From assembly GCA_963777625.1 (NCBI GenBank), contig CAVZRO010000021.1, forward strand, positions 62,001-126,000: a stretch of DNA of 64,000 nucleotides, read 5' to 3'. Positions 53,356 through 62,305 of this stretch are shown here, piece after piece. The translations under genes and the position numbers were made by a program. The stretch comes from DATDIC01 sp963777625. GTDB taxonomy: Bacteria; Pseudomonadota; Alphaproteobacteria; Acetobacterales; Acetobacteraceae. The notes below the pieces were generated by a model that worked only from the letters and a program-made list of their open reading frames with translations, ran no database searches and was not told the origin of the DNA. The first letter of the stretch is position 1. Each line of letters opens with the position of its first letter.

Positions 53356-53390
53356 ACCACGCACGTCCATTCCAGAAACGGAGCGTCCCG

Positions 53391-54776
53391 ATGCGCCGCA
53401 GCCTGCTTCCGGCCCTTCTGCTTGCAGCGAGCATCAGTGTGATTGGAGGCAGGGCGCCGGCGGCGCCATGCTGCACCGAGGGGTATGCGGACCTGCTCGA
53501 AAGCGTACTGCCGGCCGTGGTAAGCTTATCGGTCATCAAGATTACTGGGACCAAGCCGGCCGACGGGCAGGTAGCGGCCAAGCGCGAGCGCTTCTTCGGC
53601 TCCGGCTTCATCATCGATCCGAGCGGGACCATCGTCACCAACCGTCATGTGATCCAGGGCGCGGTCGAGATCACGGCGGTGTTTGGTGACGGAACGCAGC
53701 GTCGTGCCCGGCTGATCGGAGCTGCCAACATCGCCGATCTGGCGGTGCTGAAGGTGGATGCCGACCAGCCGCTGCCGGCCCTCAAGTTCGCCGACAGCTC
53801 CGGCGCGCGCATCGGCGACCCGGTGCTGGCCATCGGCAATCCCTATGGGCTCGGGCTGTCGGTCAGTGCGGGGATCATCAGCGGTCTCAATCGCAACCTC
53901 AATCAGACACCGTTCGACGACGACATCCAGACCGATGCGGCGATCAATCCGGGTAATTCGGGCGGACCGCTGGTCACGCTGAGCGGCGAGGTGATCGGGG
54001 TGGATACCGCGCTCTATACACAGACCGGCGGTGGCTATATCGGCATCGGCTACGCGATTCCGGCGAATGATGCGGATTTCATCGTGCGTCACCTGCTCGA
54101 CCCGACACTGCCGCAGCCTGGCTGGATCGGCGTCAGCGTGCAGGATGTCAGTCCTGAGCTCGCCAAGGGATTCGGCGTACCGCGACCGGGTGGCGCGGTG
54201 ATAACGGCGATCGATGCAAACGGGCCGGGTCGCACAGCCGGCCTGCGGGATGGCGATGTGATCCTGGCAGTCAGCGGCCAGCCGATCTCCGACACGCGCG
54301 CGCTGATCCGGCAGATCGCGGTGATGGATATCGGCAGCACGGTCGACCTGACCGTCTGGCGCGACCGCAAGCAACAGGCGGTGCAGGTCTCGCCGATCGA
54401 GTGGCCGAACATGAGCTCTCCGGTGGAAGCGGCGATGGCGCCGGCGGCGATGATGGCGATGGCCTCGGTGCCGGATACCACCCTGAAGGTGGCCGCGATC
54501 ACCGACGCCGCACGCCAGAAATTAGGCATTCCCGCTGGGGTCAGCGGCGTGGTGGTCGAAGGAGTTGCGAGGGAGACCGACCCCGGCGAAAAAGGCATTC
54601 AACTGGGCGACGTGATCGTGAATGCCGGCGGTGTGCCGGTGAGTACGCCGGACGATCTGGATACGCTGATCGGCAAGGCCCGCAGCGCCCGTCAGGCTTA
54701 TTTGCCGCTGCTGGTGTCCGGCAAGGACGGACTGCACTGGGTGAGCTATTTCACCGGGGTGAAAAGTCACAGCTGA
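53391..54776 (+). CDS. DegP/HtrA-type periplasmic serine protease
   Basis: The ATG at 53391 opens MRRSLLPALLLAASISVIGG, a signal peptide cleaved near RAPAA. The 461-residue protein has the trypsin-like triad H86 (TNRHVIQG), D116 (NIADLAVLK) and S190 (NPGNSGGPL). It has two PDZ domains, about 235-325 (GWIGVSVQDVSPELAKGFGV...) and about 375-455 (GVSGVVVEGVA...GIQLGDVIVNAGGVPV). DegP proteins degrade or refold damaged periplasmic proteins. Between the PDZ domains is a methionine/alanine-rich linker (AAMAPAAMMAMASV). It precedes the amino-acid ABC operon. Confidence 0.95.
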   Translation: MRRSLLPALLLAASISVIGGRAPAAPCCTEGYADLLESVLPAVVSLSVIKITGTKPADGQVAAKRERFFGSGFIIDPSGTIVTNRHVIQGAVEITAVFGDGTQRRARLIGAANIADLAVLKVDADQPLPALKFADSSGARIGDPVLAIGNPYGLGLSVSAGIISGLNRNLNQTPFDDDIQTDAAINPGNSGGPLVTLSGEVIGVDTALYTQTGGGYIGIGYAIPANDADFIVRHLLDPTLPQPGWIGVSVQDVSPELAKGFGVPRPGGAVITAIDANGPGRTAGLRDGDVILAVSGQPISDTRALIRQIAVMDIGSTVDLTVWRDRKQQAVQVSPIEWPNMSSPVEAAMAPAAMMAMASVPDTTLKVAAITDAARQKLGIPAGVSGVVVEGVARETDPGEKGIQLGDVIVNAGGVPVSTPDDLDTLIGKARSARQAYLPLLVSGKDGLHWVSYFTGVKSHS

Positions 54777-54855
54777 GGCCGCGTGCCACTTGCCACGACG
54801 TTCGGGTTGCTTCTTGATGGTGGCGGGAAAAACCAACGTCATATCGGGGGAAGCG

Positions 54856-55785
54856 ATGTTCAGCGCGATCAGCCGCCGCGGGTTCCTGTTGCAGGCAATT
54901 CCAGCGGCCGCCGCCGTGGGATCGGTTCGGATCGGCCGTGCCGACGCGGCACCCAGCCTCAAGACGGTCAGCCCGGGAACGCTGACCGTGGCGATCAACG
55001 GCGACATGCCGATGACCAGCGTCAAGGACGGCAAGCTGATCGGCACGGACGGCGACATGATCTCCGCCATCGCCCAGAAGCTGGGGCTCAGCGTCACGCC
55101 GTCGCTGATGGAATGGTCAGCGACGATCGAAAGCATCCGCAGCGGGCGGGCCGACGTGATGCTGGGCAACATGGGCTGGACGCCGGTGCGGGCGAAGGTG
55201 ATGCTGGTGACGGATGCGATCTATTATGCCGGCACCTTCGCGACGATGAAGAAGGACGTACCGCTGGATAAGGTGACCATCGCCGATATGAAGGGCCGCA
55301 GCATCGGGACGGTGACCGGCTTCACGATCGTGCCGGAGATGAAGAAGGTGCCGGGGACCACCGACGTTAAGCTCTACGATACCTCGGATTCCTGCATCCG
55401 CGACGTTTCGGCCGGGCGGCTGGATTTCGCCATACTGGATGCGCCGACGGTGGATTACATGATCCTGCAAAACCCCGGCTGGGGGCTGAAGCAGATCCCG
55501 GTGGTGCATGACGATGCGTTTCCACAGCTCACCAGCAAGCAGCACACCGTGATGGGACTCAATCAGAACAATCCGGATTTGTTCGATGCGGTGAATGCCG
55601 GGGTGAAGTGGCTGTGGAAGACCGGGCTCAACGCCAAGCTGATGGCGAAGTATGGCGTGGGCAACCCGGATTATTTGGTGCCGCCGCAGCCGAACCCACG
55701 CATCGGGGTCGATCGCGATGCCAATGACAACCCGATCGGGGCCGGCGGACATACTGCAAAGGATTTCTCCTCGCTGTTCGCGTGA
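54856..55785 (+). CDS. ABC transporter amino-acid-binding protein (Tat signal)
   Basis: The ATG at 54856, behind CGGGGGAA, starts MFSAISRRGFLLQAIPAAAA, a twin-arginine export signal. The 309-residue protein has the solute-binding family 3 pattern: LTVAINGDMPMTSVKDGKLI, GTDGDMISAIAQKLGLSVTP, IESIRSGRADVMLGNMGWTP, DVSAGRLDFAILDAPTVDYM. It probably binds a polar amino acid in the periplasm. It is the first gene of a tightly overlapping operon (binding protein, ATPase, two permeases, then an amino-acid oxidase). Confidence 0.9.
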   Translation: MFSAISRRGFLLQAIPAAAAVGSVRIGRADAAPSLKTVSPGTLTVAINGDMPMTSVKDGKLIGTDGDMISAIAQKLGLSVTPSLMEWSATIESIRSGRADVMLGNMGWTPVRAKVMLVTDAIYYAGTFATMKKDVPLDKVTIADMKGRSIGTVTGFTIVPEMKKVPGTTDVKLYDTSDSCIRDVSAGRLDFAILDAPTVDYMILQNPGWGLKQIPVVHDDAFPQLTSKQHTVMGLNQNNPDLFDAVNAGVKWLWKTGLNAKLMAKYGVGNPDYLVPPQPNPRIGVDRDANDNPIGAGGHTAKDFSSLFA

Positions 55786-56594
55786 GCTGCGAAGGACCGG
55801 ACAACCAGCGAGAACTTGTGCGGATTGTCGATCTGCACAAGCGCTTCGGGGCGCTCGAAGTTCTCAAGGGTATCGATCTGACCATTGCGGCGGGTGAGAA
55901 GGTCTCGATCATCGGTCCGTCGGGATCCGGGAAGACAACCCTGCTCCGCTGCGTCAACTGGCTGGAGCGGCCGAGCAGCGGACAGGTGCTGATCGAGGGG
56001 CAGCCGATCGGCGAGCGGCAGTTCAAAGGACGTCGCACCGACATGCGGGACCGCGAACTGGCACGGATGCGGGCACGGATCGGCATGGTGTTCCAACGGT
56101 TCAACTTGTTCCCGCATCTGACGGCGCTGGACAACGTAGCGGTGGGCCCGATCAAGGTGCTGCGCCAATCAGCGGACGAGGCGCGCGGGCAGGCGATGGC
56201 GCTGCTGGAAAAGGTCGGGCTGGCACATAAGCGTGACGTCTATCCCGAAATGCTGTCCGGCGGTCAGCAGCAGCGGGTGGCGATTGCCCGCGCGCTGGCG
56301 ATGCGCCCGATCCTTATGCTGTTCGACGAGCCAACATCGTCGCTGGATCCCGAGTTGGTGGGCGAGGTGCTGACAGTCATGCGCCAACTTGCGGTCGAGG
56401 GCATGACGATGATCATCGTCAGCCATGAAATGCAGTTCGCGGAGGATGTGTCCGACCGCGTGGTGTTCATGGATGACGGACGCATCCTGGAGGAGGGACC
56501 GCCAAAGTCGATATTCCGCGCCCCCTCGCACGCGCGCACGCGCGAATTCCTGCGCGCGGTGATCGAGCGGCAGGTGTTCCCGGCAACGGCATGA
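55782..56594 (+). CDS. Polar amino-acid ABC transporter ATPase
   Basis: It begins at a GTG overlapping the binding-protein stop (GTGA). The 270-residue ATPase has Walker A GPSGSGKTT (45-53), the Q-loop in RIGMVFQRFNLFPHLTALDN, signature MLSGGQQQRVAIARALAM, Walker B ILMLFDEPTSSLDPELVGEV and the switch His in TMIIVSHEMQFAEDVSDRVV. These are hallmarks of GlnQ-type importers. It couples ATP hydrolysis to the two permeases encoded next. The start is certain from the overlap; the frame shows no defects. Confidence 0.96.
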   Translation: MSCEGPDNQRELVRIVDLHKRFGALEVLKGIDLTIAAGEKVSIIGPSGSGKTTLLRCVNWLERPSSGQVLIEGQPIGERQFKGRRTDMRDRELARMRARIGMVFQRFNLFPHLTALDNVAVGPIKVLRQSADEARGQAMALLEKVGLAHKRDVYPEMLSGGQQQRVAIARALAMRPILMLFDEPTSSLDPELVGEVLTVMRQLAVEGMTMIIVSHEMQFAEDVSDRVVFMDDGRILEEGPPKSIFRAPSHARTREFLRAVIERQVFPATA

Positions 56595-57265
56595 ACGGCC
56601 CTTGGGTACGCACGGCGGCGCAGTTTCCTTACCTGCTGGATACGCTCCTGCTGGGCGTGAAGATCACCATCATCGTCACGCTTGGCGGCTTCGCGCTGTC
56701 GGTGGTGCTGGGGCTTGGCGGCGCCCTGTTTCGGACCTCGCGGTTCGGCGTGCTGCGCGCCGCTGGCACGCTCTATGTGGACGTGTTCCGCGCGGTCCCA
56801 GTGCTGACGCAGCTTTTTATCATCTATTTCGGGCTGGCAGAGATAGGGGTGAAACTATCGCCGGTACCGGCGGCGATCATCGGCTTCGGAATTAACGGCG
56901 GGGCTTACCTGACCGAGGTGTTCCGCGCCGGAATCGAGGCGGTGCATCGCGGACAGACCGAGGCGGCCTTGTCGATCGGAATGACCCGGCTGCAGGCGAC
57001 ACGCATCATCGTGCTGCCGCAGGCTATGCGGGTGATCCTGCCGCCGCTCGGCAATTTCGCGATCGGGCTGCTGAAGGATACCTCGGTGGCGTCTTCGGTC
57101 GCAGCGCCGGAGCTGACGTTCCGGGCCCATATGCTGGTCGATCAGACCTATCTCAGCACCCAGATCTATCTGATGGTGGCGGTGCTGTATCTGGCAATGA
57201 GCCTGCCGCTGGCCCACCTGGTGCGGCGGCTGGAACGGCAGACCGCACGGGAGCGCACGGCGTGA
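56591..57265 (+). CDS. Amino-acid ABC transporter permease (HisM/GlnP type), first
   Basis: The ATG at 56591 overlaps the ATPase stop. The 224-residue membrane protein has the GlnP-type start QFPYLLDTLLLGVKITIIVT, FRAVPVLTQLFIIYFGLAEI, and the EAA loop EAVHRGQTEAALSIGMTRLQ where the ATPase docks. The segment FAIGLLKDTSVASSVAAPEL is typical of this class. It pairs with the second permease, encoded next, to form the channel. Confidence 0.95.
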   Translation: MNGPWVRTAAQFPYLLDTLLLGVKITIIVTLGGFALSVVLGLGGALFRTSRFGVLRAAGTLYVDVFRAVPVLTQLFIIYFGLAEIGVKLSPVPAAIIGFGINGGAYLTEVFRAGIEAVHRGQTEAALSIGMTRLQATRIIVLPQAMRVILPPLGNFAIGLLKDTSVASSVAAPELTFRAHMLVDQTYLSTQIYLMVAVLYLAMSLPLAHLVRRLERQTARERTA

Positions 57266-57921
57266 TCGGCGACGACCTGCGGGATTGGCTGCCCCAGCTT
57301 CTGGTGGCAGCGGGCGGCACACTGAAAATGACCGCACTTGCCTATGCCGTGGCGGTCGCGGCGGGGCTGTTGTTGGCATTGGCGCGAATTTCGCGCCGGC
57401 AGACGCTGGCGGTGGCTGCGGGCTGGTATATCGAGCTGATTCGCGGCACGCCCGCGCTCACCCAGTTGTTCCTGATCTACTTCGGCCTGGCATCAGCCGG
57501 CTTCGTGCTGTCGGCGTTCACCGCCGCGGTCGTTGGGTTGGGAATGAACTATGCTGCGTACCTCGCGGAGGTGTACCGGGCGGGCATTCGGGCAATCCAT
57601 GCGGGTCAGCGGGAAGCGGCGCTGGCGATCGGCATGACGCCGGCGCAGGCAATGCGCAGCATTATCCTGCCGCAAGCGTTCCGGGTAATCGTGCCGCCGA
57701 TGGCGAATTATGCGGTATCGCTGCTGAAGGATACATCGGTGGCGTCGCTGATCTCGGCGCCGGAGCTGATGCTGCGGGCGCGCGACCTGAGCAGCGAATA
57801 TTTCGAACCCATGCAACTGTATCTGCTGGTGGGCGGAATGTACCTGGTGATGGCGTATCCGCTGGCGAAGGGAGCGCGCTACCTGGAGCTGCGTCTGGGT
57901 CGCGGACGTGCGGCGGGATGA
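57262..57921 (+). CDS. Amino-acid ABC transporter permease (HisM/GlnP type), second
   Basis: It begins at a GTG overlapping the previous stop (GTGA). The 219-residue protein shows the same architecture as its neighbour: LIRGTPALTQLFLIYFGLAS, EAA loop AIHAGQREAALAIGMTPAQA, and VSLLKDTSVASLISAPELML. The two permeases are paralogous and likely form a heterodimer. It is followed ten bases later by a FAD-dependent oxidoreductase gene. Confidence 0.95.
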   Translation: MIGDDLRDWLPQLLVAAGGTLKMTALAYAVAVAAGLLLALARISRRQTLAVAAGWYIELIRGTPALTQLFLIYFGLASAGFVLSAFTAAVVGLGMNYAAYLAEVYRAGIRAIHAGQREAALAIGMTPAQAMRSIILPQAFRVIVPPMANYAVSLLKDTSVASLISAPELMLRARDLSSEYFEPMQLYLLVGGMYLVMAYPLAKGARYLELRLGRGRAAG

Positions 57922-57931
57922 GGAGAAGAGA

Positions 57932-59170
57932 ATGATCGAAGCGGCGGAATGCGTTGTGATCGGTTCGGGAGCGTTGGGGGCGAGCATCGCCTTTCACCTG
58001 GCGCATGCAGGCAAGCAGGTGGTACTGGTCGATAAGCATGCGCTCGGGTCGCAGACCTCGCCACGCGCGGCGGGGTTGAGCTCACAGGCGCGTGGGACGG
58101 ACCTGATGACTCGGCTGGCGCAGCGTGCGGTACGCAAGATCGAGGCGTTCGAGCAGGAAACCGGGGAGAAGATCGTTTTTTACCAGCCGGGCGCGCTGAA
58201 GATCGCGCGGACGCCGGAACATGTGGAGCAGCTCCGCAGAGAGCGGGAACGCGGGCGGCGGTTCGGGACCGGGCTGCAGGAGATTTCGCCCGCCGAGGCG
58301 AAACGTATGAACCCGTTTCTGGAGACCACGGGTATCCTGGCAGTGAATATCTCGCCTACCGATATCTACCTCGAGCCATCGCAAATTTCGAATGGGTATG
58401 TCAGGGCGGCAGAGCGGCTGGGAGCAACGACGCTCCCTCATACGCTGGTCACCGGCATTGCGGTGCGAAACGGCGCAGTAGCTGGCGTTGAAACGGAGCG
58501 CGGGACGATAAGGTGCGAGACGGTGGTGGACGCGGCGGGGGCGTGGCTGCGCGCAGTGGCTGCGCTGAGCGGGGCGGGCGTGCGCGTGATGCCGACGCGG
58601 CACCAGTTGATGATCACCGAGCCGATCGACGGGGTGCAGGCACTACAGCCGATCACCCGGATTATCGACGCGAATGTGTACGTGCGTCCGGATGAGGGCG
58701 GGTTGATGCTGGGCGGCTACGAGGCGAAGCCCCTGCAGTTCGATCAGGGCGCGTTGCCGGCGCGGTTCGATATTGCCGATCTGGAGCTCGACCTCGGCGT
58801 GCTGCGGCAGTTGGCCGACAGCGTACGCGAGCAATTGCCGGTGTTTCAGCAGGTTCCGGAGACGATAAAGTTGCGGGTTCATCGAGGCGGGCTGCCGACA
58901 ATGACCGCGGACGGAGAGCATACCGTGGGTCCCGTACCCGGAGTTCAAGGGCTGTATGTGGCCGGCGGGTGTTGCGTAGGCGGCCTGTCTATCTCGCCGG
59001 CGATCGGCGAGGTGGTGGCCGCGTGGATTACCGAAGGAGCACCGCCACTGGATATGTCCACGATGGCACCAGGGCGCGAGGGCGCGATGTCCGAGGAGGC
59101 ACTGAAAGCTGCGTGCCGGCTGCATTACGCGCATCACTACTGGGAAGAGATGCCGCGGGCGACGTCCTGA
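57932..59170 (+). CDS. FAD-dependent amino-acid oxidase (DAO family)
   Basis: The ATG at 57932 follows AGGAG. The 412-residue enzyme has the dinucleotide motif CVVIGSGALGASIAFHLAHA (about 7-26), the FAD-binding segment SPRAAGLSSQARGTDLMTRL, TVVDAAGAWLRAVAALSGAG, and the C-terminal GLYVAGGCCVGGLSISPAIG. It belongs to the DAO family (glycine, sarcosine or D-amino-acid oxidases). Being the last gene of an amino-acid import operon, it probably oxidises the imported compound; the substrate is unproved. The tail of 40 residues (HYAHHYWEEMPRATS) is histidine-rich. Confidence 0.9.
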   Translation: MIEAAECVVIGSGALGASIAFHLAHAGKQVVLVDKHALGSQTSPRAAGLSSQARGTDLMTRLAQRAVRKIEAFEQETGEKIVFYQPGALKIARTPEHVEQLRRERERGRRFGTGLQEISPAEAKRMNPFLETTGILAVNISPTDIYLEPSQISNGYVRAAERLGATTLPHTLVTGIAVRNGAVAGVETERGTIRCETVVDAAGAWLRAVAALSGAGVRVMPTRHQLMITEPIDGVQALQPITRIIDANVYVRPDEGGLMLGGYEAKPLQFDQGALPARFDIADLELDLGVLRQLADSVREQLPVFQQVPETIKLRVHRGGLPTMTADGEHTVGPVPGVQGLYVAGGCCVGGLSISPAIGEVVAAWITEGAPPLDMSTMAPGREGAMSEEALKAACRLHYAHHYWEEMPRATS

Positions 59171-59388
59171 CCGCAACCCGGACCACGATGCTGTACCGGC
59201 TGACCACCATCCAGAAGACCCGAAGGTCCCGCCACTGAGGTGCCTGTTTCAAGCCGCCGCATGGGCCACAATGCTGCTTGCTCACCGACTGGTTATGGCC
59301 TATCGGGGCGACCCACCCTATTTTGTGCTGATGCCGGCCGGATCGCCGGGCAACCCAAACGGGCTGAGGGGCCGGCGGGCAGCAAACC

Positions 59389-59973
59389 ATGTTCGGCGTC
59401 TCCGTCGCCTCGCTTCTTCAGTATGCGGCACATCACCCGGGGCTGCAGGCCGGTGCGATTATCGTCGCGACGTTCATCCTGGAAGATGCGGCAACCATCC
59501 TCGCCGCGATGCAGTCCGCGGCGGGTGACCTTTCGATCCCTGTGGCGCTGGGCTCGTTGTATGTGGGTATCGTTTTGGGGGATGCCGGCCTGTACGGGCT
59601 TGGGCGTCTCGCCGCCCTGATTCCCTGGGTGCGGCGGGCTTTGCCGCCCCAGCGCACTGCAACGGTGCCGGCCTGGATACGTGGGCGCGTGTTCAGCATT
59701 GTCCTGATCAGCCGGTTTTTACCGGGTGTGCGACTACCGGTATATACAACTTGTGGTTATCTCGGCGCCAGCTTTCGAAAATTCATCCTCGCCAGCATGA
59801 CGGCGACAGCGATCTGGACCTCCGGCTTGTTCGTCATATCAATGAAGATCGGCGATGAGCTGATGGCACATTTCGGTATCTGGCGGTGGGCCGGCGCCGG
59901 AGCAATGATCTTGTTCCTGGCTCTCGCCGGACGATTCGCCACTTGGCTCTGGAAGGACGCGCATCAGGAATGA
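59389..59973 (+). CDS. DedA family membrane protein (VTT domain)
   Basis: The 194-residue protein has four to five spans and the DedA/VTT features: FILEDAATILAAMQSAAGDL (acidic residue in a re-entrant loop), SLYVGIVLGDAGLYGLGRLA, and ISRFLPGVRLPVYTTCGYLG with the conserved arginine motif. Some DedA proteins recycle undecaprenyl phosphate across the membrane; others support membrane potential or stress tolerance. Its stop overlaps the ATG of the ATP-grasp gene, and uppP lies nearby, which supports a role with lipid carriers. That role is inferred. Confidence 0.85.
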   Translation: MFGVSVASLLQYAAHHPGLQAGAIIVATFILEDAATILAAMQSAAGDLSIPVALGSLYVGIVLGDAGLYGLGRLAALIPWVRRALPPQRTATVPAWIRGRVFSIVLISRFLPGVRLPVYTTCGYLGASFRKFILASMTATAIWTSGLFVISMKIGDELMAHFGIWRWAGAGAMILFLALAGRFATWLWKDAHQE

Positions 59974-61073
59974 AGCTCGACGCCGCCCTCCGCTTGGCCC
60001 AATCAGCCCGGCGACCGGAAAAACCGATCTCCTTCTTTGAATTCTGGCCAGGGTGGTTGTTCTACGCTCCCGTCATCGCACATTGCGTGGGGCTGGCGGT
60101 GCGATACCGTTCGCCTTTGGCGCTGGCCGCAGCCAATCCGTGCATTACGGCGGGCGGGCTGTGCGGGGAATCCAAGATTTCTATCCTGGATCAGGTCGGC
60201 GACGACATCCGCCCCCTGCTGGCGCGCTATACCGGCCTGAGAACCCATCCGTGGAATGCTCAGGCCGATCTGGCGGAAGCCGAGCAGGAACTGGGAACGG
60301 CACAGCTGGATTATCCGGTGGTTGCCAAGCCCGATATCGGGTGCAACGGCAGCGGAGTGAGGCTGATCGCCAACCCCGCTGACCTCTACCGCTATCTTGC
60401 TGCTTTTCCACGCGGTGAGCGGCTGCTTTTGCAGGAATACCTGGCGGACGAGGGCGAGGCGGGCATTTTCTATGTCCGCCACCCGGACGAGCCGGCAGGC
60501 CGCATCACTTCCATCACGTTGAAATATGCTCCTTGCGTCACCGGGGATGGGCGTTCGACCCTACGCGAACTGATCGCGACCGATCCGCGTGCCGGGCATC
60601 TTACGCACCTTTACCTGCCCCGCCTGTCACATCGGCTGCACGAAGTTCCGCCCCAGGGTGAGCGGGTCCGCCTCGTATTCGTGGGAAACCACTGCAAGGG
60701 TTCAATCTTCCGCGATGGCACCAGCCACGCGACCCCCGAACTGGTCGCGTGTTTCGAACGCATCGCCCGAAGCATCCCGGAATTTCATTTCGGCCGTATC
60801 GATGTACGCTTCACCTCCCTCGCCGCCCTGTCCCGAGGCGAGGGCTTCCGCATAATCGAGATCAACGGCGCCGGATCCGAGGCGACCCATGTCTGGGATC
60901 CGGCGACCCGGCTGATCGACGCCTGGCGGGCGCAATTCTTTCATTATGGTCACGCCTACGCGATCGGCGCGGCGAACCTGGCCCGCGGCTTTCGTCCGCC
61001 CCGGGTAAGCGAGACGTTCCGGCTATGGCGCCGTCAGAAGCGGCTGATGGCGGCCTACCCTTTGAACGATTGA
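59970..61073 (+). CDS. ATP-grasp family protein
   Basis: The ATG at 59970 overlaps the DedA stop (ATGA). The 367-residue protein is related to carbamoyl-phosphate/D-Ala-D-Ala ligase ATP-grasp enzymes: FWPGWLFYAPVIAHCVGLAV and ITAGGLCGESKISILDQVGD at the N-terminus, the nucleotide-binding core VVAKPDIGCNGSGVRLIANP and RLLLQEYLADEGEAGIFYVR, and the metal-site region EGFRIIEINGAGSEATHVWD. The substrate is unknown. The coupling to DedA suggests the pair work on an envelope precursor. Confidence 0.8.
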   Translation: MKLDAALRLAQSARRPEKPISFFEFWPGWLFYAPVIAHCVGLAVRYRSPLALAAANPCITAGGLCGESKISILDQVGDDIRPLLARYTGLRTHPWNAQADLAEAEQELGTAQLDYPVVAKPDIGCNGSGVRLIANPADLYRYLAAFPRGERLLLQEYLADEGEAGIFYVRHPDEPAGRITSITLKYAPCVTGDGRSTLRELIATDPRAGHLTHLYLPRLSHRLHEVPPQGERVRLVFVGNHCKGSIFRDGTSHATPELVACFERIARSIPEFHFGRIDVRFTSLAALSRGEGFRIIEINGAGSEATHVWDPATRLIDAWRAQFFHYGHAYAIGAANLARGFRPPRVSETFRLWRRQKRLMAAYPLND

Positions 61074-61115
61074 GCGGTTGCCTCGACTCCCGGCGTCGCG
61101 CGAGGAAAACTGCCC

Positions 61116-61949
61116 ATGAACACGATCCAATCGATCCTGATCGCACTGCTGCAGGGTGCCACCGAGCTGTTCCCGGTCAGCAGCCTTGGTCACGCCGTGA
61201 TCGTCCCGGCGCTCGCCCGCTGGCAGATCGACCAGCGCGGTCCTTCGTTCCTGCCCTTTCTGGTCATGCTGCATCTCGGGACGGCAGCGGCGCTGCTGCT
61301 GTATTTCTGGCGGGATTGGTGGACGTTGGCGATAGGGGTACTGGGCCTCGACAACGCGCGCCAGGTTCAAGAAAGCCGCAGAGTATTCGGCCTGATCGTG
61401 GTGGCGACTATCCCGGCGGTTATCGTCGGGGGACTGCTGGAGCATTTTTTTCGCCGGCTGTTCGGTGATCCGGTCGTTGCTGCCACGTTCCTGATTGTTA
61501 ACGGCCTGTTGCTGCTCGGCGGGGAACGGCTGCGCGGGCGAGGGCAGCGGCCGTTATCGACTTTGCGGGTCGGGGATGCGCTGGCGATCGGGTGCTGGCA
61601 GTGCACGGCGCTGATACCGGGCATTTCCCGCTCTGGCGCAACCATTGTCGGAGGATTGCTGCGCGGGATCAATCACGAGGGAGCGGCACATTTTTCATTC
61701 CTGATCGCCACCCCCGTCATTCTGGGCGCGACGGTGCTGGAGGTGCCGAAACTGCTGCACGAGGGCGTGCCACACGGAGTGGCGGCAAATGCCGTGATTG
61801 CGGCGGTCGTCGCCGGGGTGACGGCGTTCGCCAGCACGGTGTTCCTGATGCGTTATTTCCGCAACCACGAGGCCTGGGCGCTGAACCCGTTCGCTTACTA
61901 CTGCCTACTCGTCGGGGCGGGCAGCCTGGCCGTGCTGCTGATGCGCTAA
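61116..61949 (+). CDS. uppP: Undecaprenyl-diphosphatase UppP (BacA)
   Basis: UppP dephosphorylates undecaprenyl diphosphate so the lipid carrier can re-enter peptidoglycan and polysaccharide synthesis; overproduction gives bacitracin resistance. The 277-residue protein has the first motif QGATELFPVSSLGHA (about 13-27, acidic E17 and H26) and the second PGISRSGATIVGGLLRGI. Both are the catalytic elements of this family. About eight spans. The ATG at 61116 has GAGG upstream. The gene follows the DedA and ATP-grasp genes and precedes two YihY-family genes, an envelope cluster. Confidence 0.95.
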   Translation: MNTIQSILIALLQGATELFPVSSLGHAVIVPALARWQIDQRGPSFLPFLVMLHLGTAAALLLYFWRDWWTLAIGVLGLDNARQVQESRRVFGLIVVATIPAVIVGGLLEHFFRRLFGDPVVAATFLIVNGLLLLGGERLRGRGQRPLSTLRVGDALAIGCWQCTALIPGISRSGATIVGGLLRGINHEGAAHFSFLIATPVILGATVLEVPKLLHEGVPHGVAANAVIAAVVAGVTAFASTVFLMRYFRNHEAWALNPFAYYCLLVGAGSLAVLLMR

Positions 61950-62042
61950 ACCGGCCACGCCGCCCTTCGGTTACCGAATGGTCACCCGTTCATGGAACCC
62001 GCTGAGGGTCTCGGTTGTTTCTCAATCCGACCACCAGGCTCA

Positions 62043-62105
62043 GCGGTTTGGCAGTGGCGGTTTGGCAGTGGCGGTTTGGCAGTGGCGGTTTGGCAGTGGC
62101 GGTTT
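62043..62105 (+). repeat. 14-bp tandem repeat, four full copies plus part of a fifth
   Basis: gcggtttggcagtg occurs four times in perfect tandem at 62043-62098, followed by gcggttt and agcgg. The period is not a multiple of three. It lies between uppP and a small gene whose ribosome-binding site follows 8 bases after the repeat. It could be a slippage-prone spacer that changes promoter spacing or mRNA structure. Confidence 0.85.
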
Positions 62106-62124
62106 AGCGGTACCGGAGGCGAAG

Positions 62125-62298
62125 TTGATATTACCGGTTGAAGGGTACCCGATCTCGACCGAGGCGATCCGTGAATGGTTTCGCCGCACCCACGGCCGCG
62201 AAGCATCCGACCGGGAGGTTGGGGAAATCCAGGATCGGCTGGCGGGGCGCGACTCCGGGCCCGCTCCGCCGCCGGACGATCGCGCGGACAACGAATGA
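62125..62298 (+). CDS. Small 57-residue hypothetical protein
   Basis: A TTG at 62125 sits five bases behind GGAGG and opens MILPVEGYPISTEAIREWFR, then RTHGREASDREVGEIQDRLA, ending with a P/D-rich tail (SGPAPPPDDRADNE). It is acidic and helical, and has no signal peptide. The frame remains open upstream through the 14-bp repeat, but the ribosome-binding site favours this start. It ends seven bases before the proposed YihY start and is in the same direction. No family recognised. Confidence 0.5.
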   Translation: MILPVEGYPISTEAIREWFRRTHGREASDREVGEIQDRLAGRDSGPAPPPDDRADNE

Positions 62299-62305
62299 CG
62301 CGCAG

